Shown here: piece after piece, positions 32,901 through 34,265 of the stretch
How the letters are laid out: each line of letters begins with the position of its first letter
How positions within the stretch are numbered: position 1 is the first letter of the stretch
Assembly (NCBI GenBank): GCA_026260175.1
Contig: JAKCWW010000438.1
Location: 9,684-43,948, forward strand
Reading direction: 5' to 3'
Length of the DNA: 34,265 nt
From: Reticulitermes lucifugus
Lineage: Eukaryota; Arthropoda; Insecta; Blattodea; Rhinotermitidae
Translations under genes and position numbers: made by a program
The notes under the pieces: generated by a model
Database searches by the model: none
What the model saw: the letters and a program-made list of their open reading frames with translations, nothing else
Told to the model about the DNA's origin: nothing

Positions 32901-33250
32901 CGAAGAAGCAGCGGAGCGGTTATCGGGAGATGAAGCACTGCTGGCCGTGAAGCCGAACATGTGCGGACGGCATTGCAAGAGCAACCGCGCGCTTCACGGA
33001 ACCACTGCCCATAATATGTTTCTTGTAGCATTTTGTGTCTGCAAGATCTTCCGAGTGTTTCAGATCTCACAAATGCTGTACCTTTTTCGGTGAAGTTATA
33101 TTTACATTGGCTTAATTATCATACTATTACTGCGTAAATTCAATTTTAGTCTGCAAATCTCTAGCAGAAAACCCAAGTTCAAATCACACTTTATCAATAT
33201 TATCTAAAACTATTCATCGCACAAAAGTCTCTGAGTGATATAACATGTGA
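29912..33250. other. Long stretch, nothing recognised
   Basis: About 3.3 kb without a recognised gene or repeat family. The plus-strand frame 30116-30298 (starts MSTKEIIVLYFEHHIKHIHS) continues past its stop with another open stretch (LNETGLEPYIDGATFQHALN) but matches nothing I know. Frames at 32076-32261, 32544-32789 and 32888-33070 are likewise unassigned and probably chance. Confidence 0.4.
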
Positions 33251-33265
33251 ATATCATTAAATTCC
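33251..33265. repeat. Target-site duplication, left copy
   Basis: ATATCATTAAATTCC, identical to 33580-33594. Confidence 0.92.
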
Positions 33266-33579
33266 GGGGCACACGGTGGCGCAGTTGGTTGAGGCACTGC
33301 TCTACAAGCCAGAAGGTCGCAGGTTTGATTCCCGATGGTGTCATTGGAATTTTTCATTGATATAATCCTTTCGTTCGCACTATGGCCCTGGGGTCGAATC
33401 AGCCTCTAACAAAAATGAGTACCAGGTGTATTTCCTGGGGGGTAAAGGCGGCCGGTGCATAGGGTTGACAACCTTACCACCTTCATGTGCCGATTGTCTA
33501 GAAATCTGGGAGTCTCAGCCTCCTGGAACCCTAAGAGCCTGTCCAGGCCTGTAATGGGATTGCTTTACCTTTTTACCTT
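33266..33579 (+). mobile_element. SINE family 3, tRNA-headed, plus strand
   Basis: It starts with a tRNA-like head: A box TGGCGCAGTTGG at 33277-33288 and B box GGTTTGATTCC at 33322-33332. The body that follows (ATGAGTACCAGGTGTATTTC, then a TTCCTGGGGGGTAAAGGCGG block) I associate with a SINE family dispersed in arthropod genomes. The 3' end is GCTTTACCTTTTTACCTT, the same tail type as family 1. A perfect 15-bp target-site duplication ATATCATTAAATTCC lies at 33251-33265 and 33580-33594. It is the most complete SINE in the window. Confidence 0.93.
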
Positions 33580-33594
33580 ATATCATTAAATTCC
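33580..33594. repeat. Target-site duplication, right copy
   Basis: ATATCATTAAATTCC, identical to 33251-33265. Confidence 0.92.
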
Positions 33595-33800
33595 ACGACT
33601 GTTATTTACAAAGCTCTTTGTCCATGTCGTGACTACATTTAAATTAAATATGAATTGTAAGAAAATATCTGAGATTTCAGTCTCTCACAGCGTTCATTAT
33701 AAGTGCATATTGGGATTATGAGGCCAAGACACTTCAGTTTAACTTTACTGTACTTGAAGAGAACATGTATCTTAAAGAGTATACTTAATGTGTCCGTCCT
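33595..33800. other. Background DNA
   Basis: Short spacer between SINEs with no recognised feature. Confidence 0.4.
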
Positions 33801-33808
33801 TAATCAAG

Positions 33809-34169
33809 CACCAAGCCATGAAGGCACGTATGGGAGAATTCTTAATTTCAGCACTAGATGCAGGTGAGTGATCAGATTCACGCAACGGCCACTTTAACTT
33901 CTAGAAACTAACCCACAGTTCACATTGAATAGGAGGCTGGATAAAGGATAAACATTTGTAAATAATGCATATACGTAACAGAAAGGGGGCTACCACCGTG
34001 GCAACCCGGAGTTAACCGGTGGATAGTCCCAAGGAAATAAGCACTGCGCTCAACAACACCAACAATTATTGTTATTACTATTCCCATTGGCGGTTTGGAC
34101 TATTTCGAAAAGAGGAAAAGATCCTACTCCTGCCGGCAAACGAATATGAATTGTCGGTCGCCCAGCACC
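33809..34169 (-). mobile_element. SINE family 1, subtype B, interrupted by an insertion
   Basis: The family body is present at 33812-33940 (AAGCCATGAAGGCACGTATG, the CAGCACTAGATGCAGGTGAG block, and ATTGAATAGGAGGCTGG). It resumes at about 34083 (CCCATTGGCGGTTTGGAC, compare CCCAAGTGCCGGTCTGTAC at 3578-3596). Between them lies about 142 bp not found in other copies. The head matches the 12.6-kb copy rather than the tRNA-like head at 3.4 and 7.1 kb. An 8-bp direct repeat TAATCAAG at 33801-33808 and 34170-34177 is a plausible target duplication. The terminal TTTACC tail is not evident. Confidence 0.7.
33941..34082. mobile_element. About 142-bp insertion inside the SINE
   Basis: It splits the SINE body between AGGAGGCTGG and CCCATTGGCGG. 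It holds an inverted CCACCG..CGGTGG pair (near 33992-34021) and ends in a decayed AAC/ATT simple-repeat stretch. I cannot name it; it could be a small non-autonomous element or a SINE fragment with a microsatellite tail. Confidence 0.5.
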
Positions 34170-34204
34170 TAATCAAGTCTCTGTACTGTGATGTTTGAAA
34201 TATG

Positions 34205-34265
34205 TTTTTTTTCCTATGGCTCGACAGCCCCTAGGGGGCCTAGGCCTCCTCATTTTTCGAGGTTT
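34205..34265 (-). mobile_element. SINE family 2, 3' part, cut by the window end
   Basis: A T run (34205-34212, the A tail of a minus-strand copy) is followed by CTATGGCTCGACAGCCCC, TAGGGGGCCTA and ATTTTTCGAGG. These match 23675-23730 block for block. The head lies beyond the window. Confidence 0.85.

Overview
The window looks like non-coding, AT-rich nuclear DNA from an insect, most likely a cockroach or termite (Blattodea). This rests on the type of repeats present: several tRNA-headed SINEs, 3' ends of one non-LTR retrotransposon (LINE) family, and fold-back elements of kinds I associate with blattodean and other insect genomes. The assignment is inference; no gene confirms it. I found no convincing host protein-coding exon, no functional tRNA or rRNA gene, no CRISPR array and no prokaryotic feature. 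The open reading frames present are short, mostly without codon or domain signal, or are read-through of SINE and LINE sequence. The longest (161 codons, 3398-3883 minus) runs through a SINE.

Layout. 1-3.4 kb: background, a palindromic AAT/ATT microsatellite, a degenerate LINE scrap (1.75 kb), a G-run tract (2.1 kb) and a GC-richer patch (2.43-2.69 kb). 3.4-9.3 kb: two SINE copies of one family with clear target-site duplications (3.42 and 7.14 kb), a 423-bp fold-back element (5.14 kb), paired CRE-like palindromes (8.12 kb), a short 5'-truncated LINE copy inside a perfect 15-bp duplication (8.67 kb) and a compact fold-back element (9.14 kb). 9.3-15 kb: a GC-richer patch (9.67 kb), a SINE copy with an alternative head (12.6 kb), a LINE 3' end on the minus strand (13.75 kb) next to a third fold-back element (14.09 kb). 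15-24.6 kb: an anciently dispersed repeat (15.7 kb), two plus-strand LINE 3' ends (17.55 and 18.0 kb), two hairpins (21.4 and 22.0 kb), a second SINE family with a class-II (Leu/Ser-like) tRNA head (23.67 kb) and the best preserved LINE 3' end (24.26 kb, minus). 24.6-33.2 kb: mostly unremarkable DNA with a long TATATG-type microsatellite (25.96 kb), a C-run tract and an AT repeat. 33.2-34.3 kb: a cluster of three SINEs, one carrying an internal insertion and one cut by the window end.

The parts do not form a pathway. The common thread is retrotransposition. LINE fragments of one family and three SINE families with internal pol III promoter boxes are interspersed, and two of the SINE families share a TTTACCTT-type 3' tail, which suggests use of the same LINE machinery. 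I see no undescribed functional system here. The most interesting signals are modular: head-swapping between SINE subfamilies, a shared 3' tail across SINE families, and three otherwise different fold-back elements carrying the same GAAAC(AT)GTCGG core.
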